Below are positions 31,346-43,456 of a stretch of DNA of 64,000 nucleotides, piece after piece. A program made the position numbers and the translations under genes. Below the pieces are notes generated by a model. It was not told where the DNA came from. It saw only the letters and a list, made by a program, of their open reading frames with translations, and ran no database searches. Every line of letters starts with the position of its first letter. The first letter of the stretch is position 1. The stretch lies in assembly GCA_022813625.1 (NCBI GenBank), contig JAKLMB010000016.1, positions 682,001 to 746,000 on the forward strand, read 5' to 3'. Origin of the DNA: Aaosphaeria pasadenensis. Lineage: Eukaryota > Ascomycota > Dothideomycetes > Pleosporales.

Positions 31346-34286
31346 ATGTCTGACATACAATCTCGGCCTGCCCGCGGCAGGACCACGACCCGCGGCGGCG
31401 GTCGCGGTGGACTTGGATCTCGAGGCCCACGATCAAGCAAACAAGCCAACGGCGACCTTTCATCAGTCGATACATCTGCAAATGAAGGCGAACTCGGCGA
31501 GCTCAAGCGCCGTTACCAATCGCAGTTGTCTACACTCAAGGAGGTGTTCCCAGACTGGACCGATGCCGATCTCGTCCTTGCCATTGAAGAATCTGACGGC
31601 GACCTCTCAGCTACGATCGAAAAAATCAGTGAGGGTAAGTCTGCCATCTCCCCCATCTAACGCTATGGGCCAGGTGCAATGTCGAGTATTTTGCATCGCG
31701 TTTGCCATTGACATATTCGCTAACGAGCTGTGTGCTAGGTAATGTTTCCCAGTTCGCTGAAGTGAAGAAGACCAAAGATCGGGCGCGCTCGAAAGTGAAG
31801 GAGGCTCCTGCCCCAACAGATGCTGCTTCTTCACAGCGCGGTATCCGTGGAGATCGACGTGGCGGCGACAGCGTTCGTGGTGGTCGCAGCCGTGGTACTG
31901 ACCGTGGCCGCGGTGGATTCCGTGGTGGAGCTCGGGGAGGAGCAACGAATGGAGCCCGCACCGGCGGCGGCGCAACCTCTGTTTCGACAGCCGACGCTTG
32001 GGGTATATCTGAAGGAAAAGATAACGACCAGAGTGCTGCGGCTGTTCCCGCCGAACCTGAGGTCCCAAAGGCTGCACCCGCTCCTGCTGCACCACCGAAG
32101 AAGACGTGGGCTAGCATGTTCGCTACCCCCAAGCCAGCACCAGCTCCCCCCAAGCCTGCGGCGCAGCCAGCACCTCCCAAAGAACAACCAGCCCCAGTAC
32201 CTGCAGAGACAGCTGCCCATGACGTAGCGCAAGAAGCGGCGGTTGAAGCGGAAGAGTTGCCGATTCCTCCCGTGGCAGATGAATTGCCAGCAGAACCTCC
32301 GGCCACAACAGAACAGCCACCCGTAGCAACGCCCGAGAAGCCAGCAGACGAGCCTGTGCCAGAAGTTGAACTCACTCCATCCAAGGATGAGCTGACGAAG
32401 GATAATGTGGAGCATTTGCCGGACGAGTCGCATCCCCCACCTACGGAGACAGCTGCTAGCACTGTTGCTAGTTCGAGGGACATTGGCGTTGCTACTCCCC
32501 TCAGCACCTCTCAGGCACCCATCGGCCGCCCTGCCATTGGAGGATTTGCAACGACTGCGCTCAAGGCCACTGGTACCCCCCACCGCAGTGCCAGCTACCA
32601 GAGGAGACTTTTGGAACAGCAGGAGGCAGTCGTCCTGCCTGGGAACCATGCCGTCGACAGGGCTGCTGTTCAGTTTGGAAGCTTGGGCTTGAATGGCGAA
32701 GCTGACGCTGACAACCTCGACGTTGACGAAGATAGGGAGGACGCTGAGACTAGGACTCAACCCCCTCAGCATTCGCCTGTTGCCCAGCCTCGTGCAGCAT
32801 TGCCTCCAGCACCTCGCCAGGGCCCCTCGGCCTCAGATAGCCAACCCCAAGATAGCATTGCTACGCCGAAGCAAGCTCCAGGATTGCCCCCTGTTCCCCA
32901 ACAGCAACCTATCTCGCAACAATCGCCTTCCGAGCCACTTGGAGCACAGCCAGTGCAAAACCAAGGACCGCAAGGAAACTATAACCAATTCGGTCGCTAT
33001 GGCCAGAGTGGCATTCAGACCGATGCTTCCGCTCCACCCCAAAAGCCATACGATCCCTTTGGCCAGCAAGCTCCCCAGAGCCAGTACGACTATAACCAGC
33101 AGCAGAGCCAGCAGAGCCAGCCCCAGTCACAGGCTGGCGGATTCTCATCTGCACCAGACAGCTTCGGATCCCAGTATCTTACCGCAGAGCAACGCTCTGC
33201 TTACCAAAACTACTACGGAGGGTACGGCCAACAGAGCACCCCTAGCCAGCAAGAGGCCGGCTCAGCACAACAGCGCACGAACAGCGCATTTGGTGCCGAT
33301 TCTTCCTTCCCCGGCAGCCAGCAACAGGTATGTTTTTCTCTGATTGAAATTGACACTTCAATTCATTTTCTGTTTCCATTGTAACGTTACTGACAACCAA
33401 ACAGACCCAAGGTCGCTACAACGATGCTCAGAACAGTGGACACACCACTCCTAACCCTGCTGCAGGCAATCAGCACCCTAGCGGACCAGCTTCTCAAGGC
33501 CAGCACATGCCTCAGCAACATCAGCCTGGACAACACACGGGTGGTTACCCATACAACAACCACCCCATCTACAACACCCCGCAATATGCTGCTTGGATGA
33601 GCCAGTTTGGTGGCATGTACGGTCAAGGTGGTTACGGCGGTTTCGGCAACAAGGGAATGTACGGACAGCCTCACCACTATGGCATGTCTCCACAAGCATC
33701 CTACGATAACCAGCACTCCTCATCCCCCGCTAATGCCGGTGGGTTCGGAGCAACATCTGTGCAAGGCCGTGAGAGCGGACTAGGTGGAGGATTGGGCGAA
33801 TTCGGAAGATCGGCATCAGGAACCTCCCAGAACCAGCACGGTGCCACCGCTGGTGGATACGGAGGTTTCCCTGATGTACTTGGACGTTCTCAAGCCGGAT
33901 ACCCCAACCAGAGCTCGTCGTATGGTCAGCAACAGGTTGGACAGCAGGCCAGCACTGAGGATTCCTTGAAGCCATTTGGAGAGCCCAAGGCTACTGGACC
34001 TAGCCCATCTGCACTTGGAGCCCAGCAAGGCCGTCCTGGATCTTCCACCAACAACACCCCCAGCCAGGGCGGTCAAGGTGGTCTCCCCGGCCAGCAGCAA
34101 GGTTTCGGCGGATACCCCAGCCACTTGGGTCATCAGTATGGTGGACTCGGTGGACTCGGTCACCAGGGCGCTGGTAGCCACCAGGGAGGCGGCTACGGCG
34201 GCAACTATGGCAACTTCAGCGGCTATGGAAACTATGGCAGCTACGGTCGCGGAGGATGGGGCGGAAACTACGGTGGCCAGCACTAA
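31346..34286 (+). CDS. DEF1: RNA polymerase II degradation factor, CUE domain protein
   Basis: A 919-residue protein from exons 31346-31634, 31739-33327 and 33405-34286. Introns are 104 nt (branch GCTAAC at 31719) and 77 nt; both keep the frame. The N-terminus is RGG-like. A CUE ubiquitin-binding domain covers about 58-97 (YQSQLSTLKEVFPDWTDADL), split near its end by intron 1. A Pro/Ala/Glu-rich linker follows, then a very long Gln/Gly/Ser/Tyr-rich tail ending in GGYGGNYGNF-type repeats. The order CUE then Q-rich low complexity is that of yeast Def1, which recruits ubiquitin ligase to stalled Rpb1 and is activated by proteasomal removal of its tail. It is longer than the yeast protein (738 residues), as in other filamentous fungi. 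Confidence 0.88.
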
Positions 34287-36742
34287 ATACTTTCTTGGGA
34301 CTCGAGGAGTAGGGAATAAATATATAGCATTGGTGGGATCCTTCAACATCAATGCTTTTGTATGAGCGATAGGGCGAAGGCGGGTTTTCTTTTAACGTTC
34401 CAACGGCAAAGCAAATTTAGCATTGCCTCTGCCTTGTACTATGATGAATTATTTGGGAACTCCAAGGTTTTCTCTTTTGGTTGTCATTTTCTCTTGTCTC
34501 GGGATTTTCCTTCTACACCTCTCTGGCATCCTCTCTCACTATCTCACTATCTCTCTCTCTCTCTCTCCTTCTCTCATCTCTCACTTATCTATCGATCGTA
34601 AAGGGATTCTGGCGCACTTGTCCGGCCACGCTGGGTGTTTGCAGTTGACTATTTTCCTTACTTACCATCTCCGCCTTACCAACCACGAACAACCAACCAA
34701 CAAACAACAAAACAACCAAATGTTTAATCTTCCCGGGCCTCTCCCCAAAATCCTGGGGAGGGGCACCGAGGAAGGGGTTCCCAGAACCGCCCCCAAAAAA
34801 TGCGCTCTCTTGCTCTTGCTACTTTTCATGTGCTTCTTGTCTTCTTCTCGAACATGTTCATCCCCCCCCACCCCTGAATATTTTTACTTGTGTTCCATTT
34901 GACTGTTTTCGTTTGATATGATCATGAACTCCTGACCTCTGGTGTCTTCCTTGGAATAGTCAAAGGACCTGCAAACTGGCACTCAAAATACATGACCACA
35001 CGAGTATGGACTGGGTTCTCCAAACAATACGAAAGGGTTAACTCGTCATCGCAATTGGGAAGTAGGTTTCAAAAACGACCTGAGGATTGTGGACCTAGGA
35101 AAGGAATCGGAATCGGACATTTTTCCAAAGCTCGTATATTTACAGGGTAGGGTAGGGTAGAATAAACCTCCCCCCCCTGGACCTGCAGCATATTTTATCT
35201 CTAAAACACCGCTGGGACTAAAAAAGGAAATGCACCATGAATTGACGATCATGATTTTCGCCGAACCTTTTTTTTTCATCTAGATATCTGCTGAGAAGTG
35301 ACGTCTGTGTGTGCGTACTTTACCTCTGCACGCCATGTGTTGCAATTGCACTTGAGTGAATTGACAACGAGAAACGACGTCATCCCCCCGAATCCTTAGT
35401 TTCCGATCTCCGGAACTCTCGCAGAAAAAAGCTCGTATTTCACATCTCGCGGGCACATATTCCCGGCATGGAGCCGGCCGACGAAGCGAAGCGAAGCGAA
35501 TCGCATCTGTCTACCTAACCTACCTAGCCATGTGGCCATCATGTCTTCTTGAGATACACGAGAGATCTCCGAGATGCATGTATTATTGCTAACTATAGTT
35601 TATCCGTTCCGTTGTCTTCCATGGATGATAATATTAACGGTCAAGGACCCTTTTTGGGGGCCTGTCGGGGAGCTCGGAAGGGGGTCAAGTTGATCGAGAT
35701 GCTGGGATGCAGGTACGCGCGATTGAATTCCCTTTTTTCGCCGAATGTTGGGGGCTAAGGGGATGGTAATGGGTATGGAGGGATCTCGGTCTTTGAAGTT
35801 GTGAAAATATGCTGTTTGATACCTAGGGAATGGTTCACGCAAAAAGATGGGATTTGGATGGGCGTGAATGGTGGTGGCAAGGGACTGTGTTTACTTGAGT
35901 ATGTATGTACATGTTGTTGGGATTCTATCAAGGACGCCAATATCAGCCTTGATAATGGATGATGAATAGCTGAGCAGGTATTTGAGAAACGAAAAACTCG
36001 TCTCCCGTTCCGTGGCGGAGAATTGCTGTAAAGGATCGAACATTCACCGCTCTGGTTTCCCTCCTGGACGATTGGGAGACCGGAAGATTCCAATTAGTTA
36101 GTTGGGTCTTGCCAGGATGGGTTAGACGCAGCCTTACAACCCCACTTGTATTTGCTATTCTTTCGCCTGTACCTTGCCCCAATGGGAATAGCGTTATCAT
36201 TACGACATCGACAGTTGTATGGTGAAGATGCGTAGGTGGTGCTTTTGGTGGATTTTTCATTTGTGACGCCGCGTTGGTTATCAGCTCAGCTGGTACCTTG
36301 ATGGCCCATGGGGTATGTCCATCTCACTCCACCACAACCACCCACTACTCATCCATCGTAATGGTAATAATACCTCACCGACTCTCCTAACCATTCTTAA
36401 ATAGCCTACGTAGCGTCCGTTTCAATTCCCCGTCCTTTCGCCTCGTAAATCCATCTTATCATTCCAAATATACGAGGTCGTGTTGGCGCAAGAGCTAGGC
36501 CTTTCCGAAGCCTCAAAAGTACTTCCTCGTCTCCTCATCCAGACATCCCGAGAAAACCTAATATAGTCTGCGCCGCAGCTGAACAACTTGCCTTTATTCC
36601 CCCTCTTTTCGCACATTTTATTACCTGAGATCCTGTTTTCGTCAATTCCTCGATTCCCATCTCCACCGTACATTCATCCAACATCCAACACCGTCACAAA
36701 ACCCCAGTACGAGAAAGACAAGACAGAACAAGGAAAACCCAA
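34287..36742. other. Intergenic region after DEF1
   Basis: 2.5 kb between two plus-strand genes. It contains a TCTC run (about 34546-34567), a strong hairpin (34737-34764), a short GGGTA triplicate near 35147 and an AGCGA repeat near 35487. Frames here have no domain. No gene seen. Confidence 0.55.
34737..34764. other. Strong inverted repeat / hairpin
   Basis: An 11-bp stem (GCCTCTCCCCA against TGGGGAGGGGC, one G-U pair) with a 6-nt loop, 450 bp beyond the DEF1 stop. It is nearly all G-C. It could lie in the 3' UTR or downstream of the poly(A) site. Confidence 0.45.
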
Positions 36743-37902
36743 ATGGCCGAACCAATGCATCCCCACCACCAACAACAACAACAAACCTCCCCCTTCCTCC
36801 GCCTCCTCCCCCTGGAGATCCGCCTAATGATCTACGAGTACCTGCTCCTCCCGTCCGACAAACCCTCCTCGACGCACGCCTCCAGCGTCGCCAACCTGAT
36901 GCCGGACTACCACACCTACTACTCGTCCGACACGAACAACGACCCGTTCACGCTGACGGTGCGGACCATCGATCCGTTCCTCGGGGGAGGAGGAGGGGCG
37001 GGAGGGGGTGCGAGGTGGAGGCGAAGGTCGACGTATCGTGTTAGGACTGGTGAGTGGGATCCCAGCGCGTTTGATCGTAAGATATCTGCCTTTTTTTCCT
37101 TCTTCCTTTTCTTGAACTTGTCTTCTGGATTCGATTCGATTCGATTCGATTTTCGAGTACTCGTCCGCTCGTTCTTCCCGTCCTTTACATCCCCATAAAA
37201 ACGTCGACTAACAGTCCCCCCACAGGACCCTTCCAAACCTCCACAATCCCAACAACCTACCGCGTCCTCCTCTCCCCTTACACCTCCCACCTACGCCACA
37301 CCATCCCCTCCCTCCTCCCCGTATGCCGACAAATCCACGCCGAAGCCTCCAAAGTCCTCTACTCCTCCTACACCTTCGCCTTCCACGCCAACATCGAGGC
37401 CCTCGTGCCCTTCTTCTCCGACCTCACCCCCTGGGCGAGAGCGCACGTCGCGCGCGTGCAGATCACCAAGAAGGCGCTGCCGTATACCAAGGAGTTCGAT
37501 CGCGCGGAGTGGAAGGGCATGTGTGCGTTTCTTGCGGGGATGGAGGTGCGGGAGTTGGAGTTGGGGGTTGTGGCGGGGAGGCCTGTGGGGGAAGATGATG
37601 GGTGGGAGGGCGTGAGGGGGATACGGAGGGAGGAGTTTGAGGTGTTGGGACGGGTGCAGAGGGAGTGGACGGGCGGGAGGTTTTTTGGCGAGGAGGGGGC
37701 GGGGAGTGCGGGCGGGATTGATCTGCAGTGGGTGGTGCAGTTGATGAGGGTGGGGGGGTTGAGGAGGGTGGATGTTAGGGCGTTGGTGGAGAGCTGTCAG
37801 AGGCCCAGGAGTGAGGTTATGGCGTTTTGGGTTGCGTTTAGTAAGAGTGTTGAGGGGGGTTTCAGTGAGTGGGTGAGGAGTGTTATGGTGGGTGCGGAGT
37901 AG
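36743..37902 (+). CDS. F-box-like / DUF7730-type protein
   Basis: A 327-residue prediction from exons 36743-37049 and 37226-37902, with a 176-nt intron (donor GTGAGT, acceptor CACAG) that restores the frame at a glycine codon. The N-terminus has a His/Gln run followed by an F-box-like helix (FLRLLPLEIRLMIYEYLL). After the junction comes PVCRQIHAEASKVLYSSYTFAFH, the hallmark of the large fungal group of F-box-like proteins with a DUF7730-type body. Gly-rich loops (GGGGGAGGG) sit just before the intron. The intron contains a GATTC repeat. Function unknown; such genes are numerous in fungi. The C-terminal exon is GC- and G-rich compared with its surroundings. Confidence 0.72.
37128..37147. repeat. 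GATTC x4 microsatellite inside an intron
   Basis: Four perfect pentamers within the 176-nt intron of the F-box-like gene. Length changes here would alter intron size but not the protein. Confidence 0.7.
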
Positions 37903-38298
37903 TTTGTACTGCGGGTGTTTTGGGGTTTTTCTTTGGGTTCTCGTTCATGGCTTTGGAGATACCAGGTTGGTTGCATTGGAATTGGCGTTAGGAGGGACAT
38001 TGGAATTGCGGGATTGCATCTGCGTCTGCGTCTTGTCATCATTGTTTCTTTCGGATGGGAAAGGGACAGAATGCGTCGAATAGCGTTACAGTATGGTCAG
38101 CTAAGTAAAACAAAAAGCTAACTCGATTTTTAACCTATTTATCGTTAATGTTGAAGTCATCTAGAGTGTCAGATCTCTCGTAATCATCTTTTTTATATCC
38201 ACTTACCACACACAACCCCCCTCACTCAACCGCCCCTCGAATCCATCAGTTCACAACTTCAACCCCACAAACACTTCATCTACAACCTCACTCCCGAC
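37903..38298. other. Convergent intergenic region
   Basis: 396 bp between the 3' ends of the F-box-like gene and the dioxygenase gene. Nothing seen in it. Confidence 0.6.
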
Positions 38299-39461
38299 TC
38301 AATCCACATCCGGCACCGGCAACCCATCAATAATCAACATATCCTCCCTCCCCAGCGCCCTCATCGCCTTCCTCGCCTCCTCATCCCGCAACCGCCTCGT
38401 CTCCTCCTCCGACACGAGCACGAAGTCGTACGTCAACAGCTTAGTTCCCTCCTCGACGCCGTACGTCGCCGCTTGCTCGGCGCTCACGACGCCCAGGTCG
38501 ACGATCAGGGATTCCTTGACGCCGAAGACGGCGTCGGTGGTTTCGTAGGGGTCGCCGCGGAGGTAGAGTGCTCTGTTCGGGGGAGGGGGAGCGTTAGTTG
38601 GTGGTGAATTGAGGGGAAGAAGGGGGGGGGTAACGTACGTGATGAGGTGGTCATAGCCCGGCTTCTCGAACATGAAGTGCATGTGGCTCGGTCGCCAGGG
38701 GTGTCGACCGAGGAGTTTTAACCTATCCTCCCATCAGTCTGTCGTTCACTTCCCAATCACCTACAGATTCCTTTGTAGGGATTGTATGAGTATAAAAGAG
38801 ATCCTCACATCTTGCCCACCGGCCCATCCTCCGGAATCCTATACGGCACCGGCACAATCGCGCGATACCAAAACCTCCCCTCCGCATCCGTCCTCAGCAC
38901 CGCCCTCCCGTCCGCCTTCTCCCCCGTCCACCCCTCATACTGCACATCATAAACCCCCTTCGAATCCGTCTCCCACACATCGACCTTCACCCCCTCCACC
39001 GGCCTGCCCGCTGTGTCCCTCACACTACACACACACAGCAACCTCTCCCCCTCCGGATCCACAGTAATACTCTCTCCCAGCGCGACATCCGGCGCAGCGT
39101 GCGTGTGATACGGGCCCAGCACCGTGCCCTCGGTGCTCGCGGGCGGCTTCGGATGCGAAATCGCGTCGACTAAGAGCGAGAGACCGAGCGTGTCGGACAG
39201 GAGTATGAATTCCTGGCGCACGTCTGTGCATTTTTGCCCGACGGCGGTGAGGAACTCGATTCCGGCCATCCATTCGGGCGTGCTGAGGCGGGTTTCACGC
39301 GCGAAGTCGTGGAGGTGGGTGACGAGGCGCTCGAGGATGTAGAGGAGGCGCGGGGAGGGGGTTTGGGCGTTGATGAGGTGGACGTTTTCTGTGATGTTGG
39401 AGATGGTGAGGTCTTTTAGGATGGGGGTGGAGGGGGGAGGGGCGGTGGTGGGCGGCGGCAT
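38299..39461 (-). CDS. Intradiol ring-cleavage dioxygenase (catechol/hydroxyquinol 1,2-dioxygenase type)
   Basis: A 336-residue Fe(III) enzyme that opens catechol-like rings between the hydroxyls, feeding the 3-oxoadipate route. Exons are 39461-38809, 38722-38639 and 38572-38299; introns are 86 and 66 nt. The iron ligands are present by motif: Y171 (DSKGVYDVQY), Y207 (IVPVPYRIP), H231 and H233 (RPSHMHF). The N-terminal helical dimerisation domain (about 25-105) is complete, which separates it from protocatechuate dioxygenases and secreted fungal intradiol enzymes; there is no signal peptide. The DAVFGVKESLIVD block after HLITALYLRGDPYE is shared by catechol and hydroxyquinol enzymes, so the substrate stays open. 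No other aromatic-degradation gene lies beside it. Confidence 0.92.
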
Positions 39462-41341
39462 TGTTGCGGTTTGGGTTGGAGTGGTGGGTGAGGTTGAGGT
39501 GGAAGGGAAGGGGGATTGAGAGAGAGGAGGTTATGGGGGAGGTGATGTGTATCAGTGATTGATAGCTAGGTCAGCAGCGTGAAGTTATACTAATTAGAGG
39601 AATGAGGTTGAGGATAGAAGCGGGAGAGCGAGATAGATAGCGGATGTATTCCGCGGACTAAGTGGTGTGTCACAAGATGAAGCTGACAATTAGGAACGAG
39701 AGGTATATATCTAACTTCTCATAGGCTCAATTGGAAACTAGGAACTGGTGGTTATGATTGTACGAGTATTATTGTACAAGTGTTGTAAGAGAAAAAGAGT
39801 ACGACTAAGTGAGGATGATGATGACGACGATCCAGTTTCCCCGCTTAGACCCTGGGAATTATGGGGGGGAATTATGGGGAATGGGGGTCTTCGGAGGGGC
39901 AAGTCGGCATGCGGAATGTGGGGCATCGACATCTCTACGTCTCGATAAATCGTTCTCTATGTTACTAAGTATTGACTGATGGATTGGTAAGGTGGTGTGA
40001 TGGCATAATTGAAAGAAGTTGAACTTAGCTGTGAATTGTATGTACGGAGTAAAACTACACATTTTACATGTAGGATAAGTTCATTGATCTGTGGTCGCAG
40101 ACACACACACTCCCGAACAGCCGTCATGGTTCGGGACGGACCGTTCTCTCCGGCTAATGCCCTTTCGTGAGTATTGTATATCTCGACAGCAAGTCGCTCT
40201 CTGTACGGAGTACTCCCCAGCTCGAATCAAAAGCCGGACTTTCAGAATGTTAAAGCTCTCTGTGATTGGATTGACCTCCCTGGCCACCTTCTAATATAAG
40301 TATAGATAGACGAGTGGATTGCGAACATGACTGCTCAAGTCTACGACGCAGCGCAGCGCAACCCCGGCACTCATCACTATCGAGCATCGCGCTGCAGATA
40401 TTCTAGAAGCATACCATCGCCGGGAGACAAGGTAGATCGGACCGTAGGCTTTGTTTGATTTGATCTCCACCAACGAACGCGCGCAATCACACAATCGAAA
40501 TTACTGACTCTGGCTGGTCGCGAAAAGCAAACATAACCTAGTCAACCAACAGTCCCTCGTCGTCTTTCGGTCTTCTCCTCGGAGGCATTCGAGCGTCGTC
40601 TGCTTGCTCTGTCTGCGGCACGGCCAAATAGAATCCGAAAAACATCAAGCACCCTAATTTCCAGCACAGCTCGTACGGTAACGCGCCACCCCAAGGCGAA
40701 CGCTGACAATTTGTTCCCAGGATCATGCATCCGCACATTGCTGCTGCTGCCGCCGCCAATTAGCCTGAAGCGAATATTGCATAGTACGTGTTATGCAGGA
40801 ACGAACACACAAAGCAAGCAAGCAAAGCAAGCACAATGCGAGCAATTCGTGCGAGGAAGAAAAGAAGTCGTAATTTTCCATATTGGCCGCCGGGGAGGGC
40901 TCTAATCCGACTTGTAAATGGGACCCCCTGGTCTCGTGCGTGCGTCGATCTCTCAATCTCTGCGCGTTGTCCCTACCCGCTGCTGCTGCCCATCCGTCCT
41001 TCCATCCTATGGAAGCTGGATCCTGCAACCTGTCCGCCCCTGTTGTCCAGACAATCAAGTAGACTTTCAAATACATATCCCAGTACCCGATGAACCTCGA
41101 GAACAAAAGAAAAAAAATAGTGGAAAAAGGTAACGCAAAGAAAAGAAAATACAAAGAAAAACTTGTGCTTCGTGTAACGGACAAGTGTCTCGCTCTAGAC
41201 TAAATCACCCGGGACGACATGACGGTGGCACAGCCCGGAAAGAGGAATCTCACGTGCCACGGCGGGTTCAGATGTGTATGTCTGAAAAGGGACCCTTTCG
41301 TAGTGCAATCACCGTTCCCAAGTGGCGAAATCATTGGAAGT
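39462..41341. other. Intergenic region upstream of the dioxygenase
   Basis: 1.9 kb between two minus-strand genes. It holds two TACGGAGTA copies (40043-40051, 40204-40212), CA-type and AAGCA-type short repeats and an E-box (around 41250) next to the HMG-like gene's 3' end. No supported frame. Confidence 0.55.
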
Positions 41342-41881
41342 CTAAGTGCTGTTCTTTGGGTTCTCGGGTGATGCCTTCCACTGCATGAATATGTCAGTTT
41401 CATGTCCAAGTCATTGCTCTGGGAAGGCACAGAGGATGATCTCCCACCTGCCGATGTCGATCGGAGAAGTGATTCGAGATCTGTGCAGCGAAGGAGGAAC
41501 CGTAGTGCTGTACTACGAAGCCCCTCTGCAGTGTAAAGACATGTTGGAAGCGTACCTTCTTTCCAAGCTCCTTCTGCTGGTCACCGAAAGATAGATCTTT
41601 ATACTCAGAACGGTGCTTCTTGACTGAATAATTGTCAGTGTGTCTTTCATGTGCGTACATGCGAAGAAGTGCCTTTATAAAGATGACAGAGGACGCGCTG
41701 GAACGCGTCTTTTTATGTGCTGGGTGTAGATATCGAAACACTCACAGAAAGCCTGCATCTTAGCCATGGCGTTCTTCGCGTTGGCCTTCCGGGCACCTTT
41801 GGGTGCGCCGCGGCCTTTCTTCACTCCTGCGTCGGTGGTCTTCGTCTTGGGAGCAGCGGTCTTGGTAGTGGTGGGTGCCAT
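41342..41881 (-). CDS. Small HMG/YABBY-like chromatin-type protein
   Basis: An 80-residue protein assembled from three exons: 41881-41746, 41623-41556 and 41380-41342. Introns are 122 and 174 nt, larger than the coding exons around them. The N-terminal half is a Lys/Ala/Thr-rich basic tail like a histone tail. The C-terminal half (MAKMQAFFKKHRSEYKDLSFGDQQKELGKKWKASPENPKN) follows the last two helices of HMG/YABBY boxes, with the W-K-x-S-P-E-N-P ending. All junctions keep the frame and the last exon has only 12 codons before TAG. It probably binds DNA or nucleosomes in the nucleus. The box is short, missing the first HMG helix, so DNA binding is inferred. Because no single frame holds it, it is easily missed. 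Confidence 0.78.
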
Positions 41882-42847
41882 GTTGAGCAGAATTGAATCT
41901 TGTGTAGAATTTGAATGGTAGGTATAGGGTCTATGCTCAGTTCTTGATCGATCGGTACAAAGGGGAAGTAAGGAAGAAGTGAGGTGAGAGAGTGGGAATC
42001 GTGAAGAGGAAGAAGTGAGAGGTCAACACAATAACAACTCTCAAAGCGCTAGTCCCCATCGAGAGTGTATACAAATCTGTGGACGCGAGACATCGATTAT
42101 AGGCACGCTGGGCACCCTGCATTGAGGCTGAAACACTGCCGGGGCATGGTAAACGCATCCTTGAGAGTTGTCCTATTTTCAACATAAAACTCTTTTCGGG
42201 GAAGGACTGTTTGTATCATTTATCATCGAGCATGGCATAAGTCATGCCTTGCGTTGGCTGCTCAACTCCCTCTGCGAGAGATCGAATTGTCCAGGGGTCC
42301 GCCAGATGTGAGCGGTTATTCGCCCAAAAGGAATGTGAGATCTGCAAAGATTACAATTGTATGTGACACAATGTCTTATTGGCCCTAGATCTGGCTCGCT
42401 CTATGGAGGGTTGGCGCCTCGTGATCCCTGATTCCAGGTCTACGGTTGGGCTGAGAATATGACCAGAACTCACTGCCCCTGATAATGTGCTGTGTGGTGG
42501 AAAAGTCTGGAGAAGTGTGCACATTGGATTCACAAAAGGTCTATACCTAACTTGGATCAGTTCGCACTCTGTTCGAACAAATTCACTTTACTCAAAAGAA
42601 TTAGTTGTCAGAAGTGACAGCAGTGTTAGAAGTCGAAGAAAGTCCAAAAAGAGTAGAGTACTGTATGCGATTTCTTCAACCGCTCGAACAGATTGTCTGT
42701 CCGGTAATGTTGCTTCTTTCATTGATCTGTACTTTTCATTATCTTTCATAAAGATTGATCTTACTTTCTCCGACGTCTTCCTCGTCAAACGATATCCTTC
42801 GATGCGTCCGGTGAATCGATAGTTCTACTTGGCAAACTCGGTCTTGG
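41882..42847. other. Intergenic region
   Basis: About 970 bp between the HMG-like gene and the end of DAP1, both minus strand. A/T-rich with no domain-bearing frame or repeat. Confidence 0.55.
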
Positions 42848-43456
42848 TTACTTTGCGCCCACAGGCACCAACTTTCCGACGACGAGGTACTTCTCCAAGA
42901 AACGCTCCTCCCACCCGCGGAGAGCTTCGAGCTGTTCGTCATCAAGGTCATCGAGGGGATCGAGGGGTCCATCGAGGTCGCTGGTCAGCATGTCTTCGTC
43001 AAAACTGCCATGCGCAAGGCCACGGCTGGCATCACGACCGGCGAAGTTGGCGTAGGGACCGCCGGGTCCGTAAAAGTTCTTTCCAGAGGTGACGTCAAAG
43101 ACCTGGCCCCTCACGGACAGGTAGACGGGCATCTCGTTCAGTCCATTGTAGGGGAAGAGTTCCGGTGGGGTGAATGTTCGGAAGACGGTGGGTGGTGGTG
43201 CTCTGGGGAGAGCTTGAGGCTTCGCGGGCTTGAGGCGGAGGTAGACCAGGAACACGAACAGGGTGAGGAGGATCAGATTGATAGGAGTGACCGGAGAGGC
43301 TCTGAGCGATAGCTGTTAGCGGAGAGTGATAGGGAAATAGGTGACAGGATTGGGGGTGGTTGCTTACACCTCTGCGGCAGGCGGTGGAGATGACGCTGTA
43401 GTTGTCCGTTAGCCTTGCCCCAAATGGGGGATTGCACGACTCTTACCATCTGCCAT
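42848..43456 (-). CDS. DAP1: Membrane-associated haem protein of the cytochrome b5-like/MAPR family
   Basis: A 163-residue protein from three exons: 43456-43447 (10 nt), 43395-43368 (28 nt) and 43301-42848, with introns of 51 and 66 nt. The joined N-terminus reads MADASSPPPAAEVASPVTP and then a single membrane helix (about 19-35). The cytochrome b5-like domain (about 56-157) has the MAPR hallmarks: FDVTSGKNFYGPGGPYANFAG with the axial tyrosine (Y90) and GRDASRGLA. In yeast and animals this protein supports sterol synthesis through P450 (Erg11) and damage tolerance at the ER. Without the two tiny exons the gene would be called from an internal start and lose the membrane anchor. The GT at 43367 (GTAAGC) is the donor that keeps the frame; a GT two bases earlier does not. 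Confidence 0.88.

Noticed and set aside
31626..32772. Minus-strand frames of 293 and 313 codons
   Set aside because: Antisense to the Pro/Ala/Glu-rich part of DEF1; their Gly/Ser/Ala or Arg/Leu richness comes from that composition.
35143..35162. GGGTA triplicate, telomere-like
   Set aside because: Three units only and not TTAGGG; too short to be an interstitial telomere.
36274..36320. tRNA-like D-arm sequence (TATCAGCTCAGCTGGTA)
   Set aside because: No matching T-arm (GTTCGA-type) or acceptor stem follows at the right distance.
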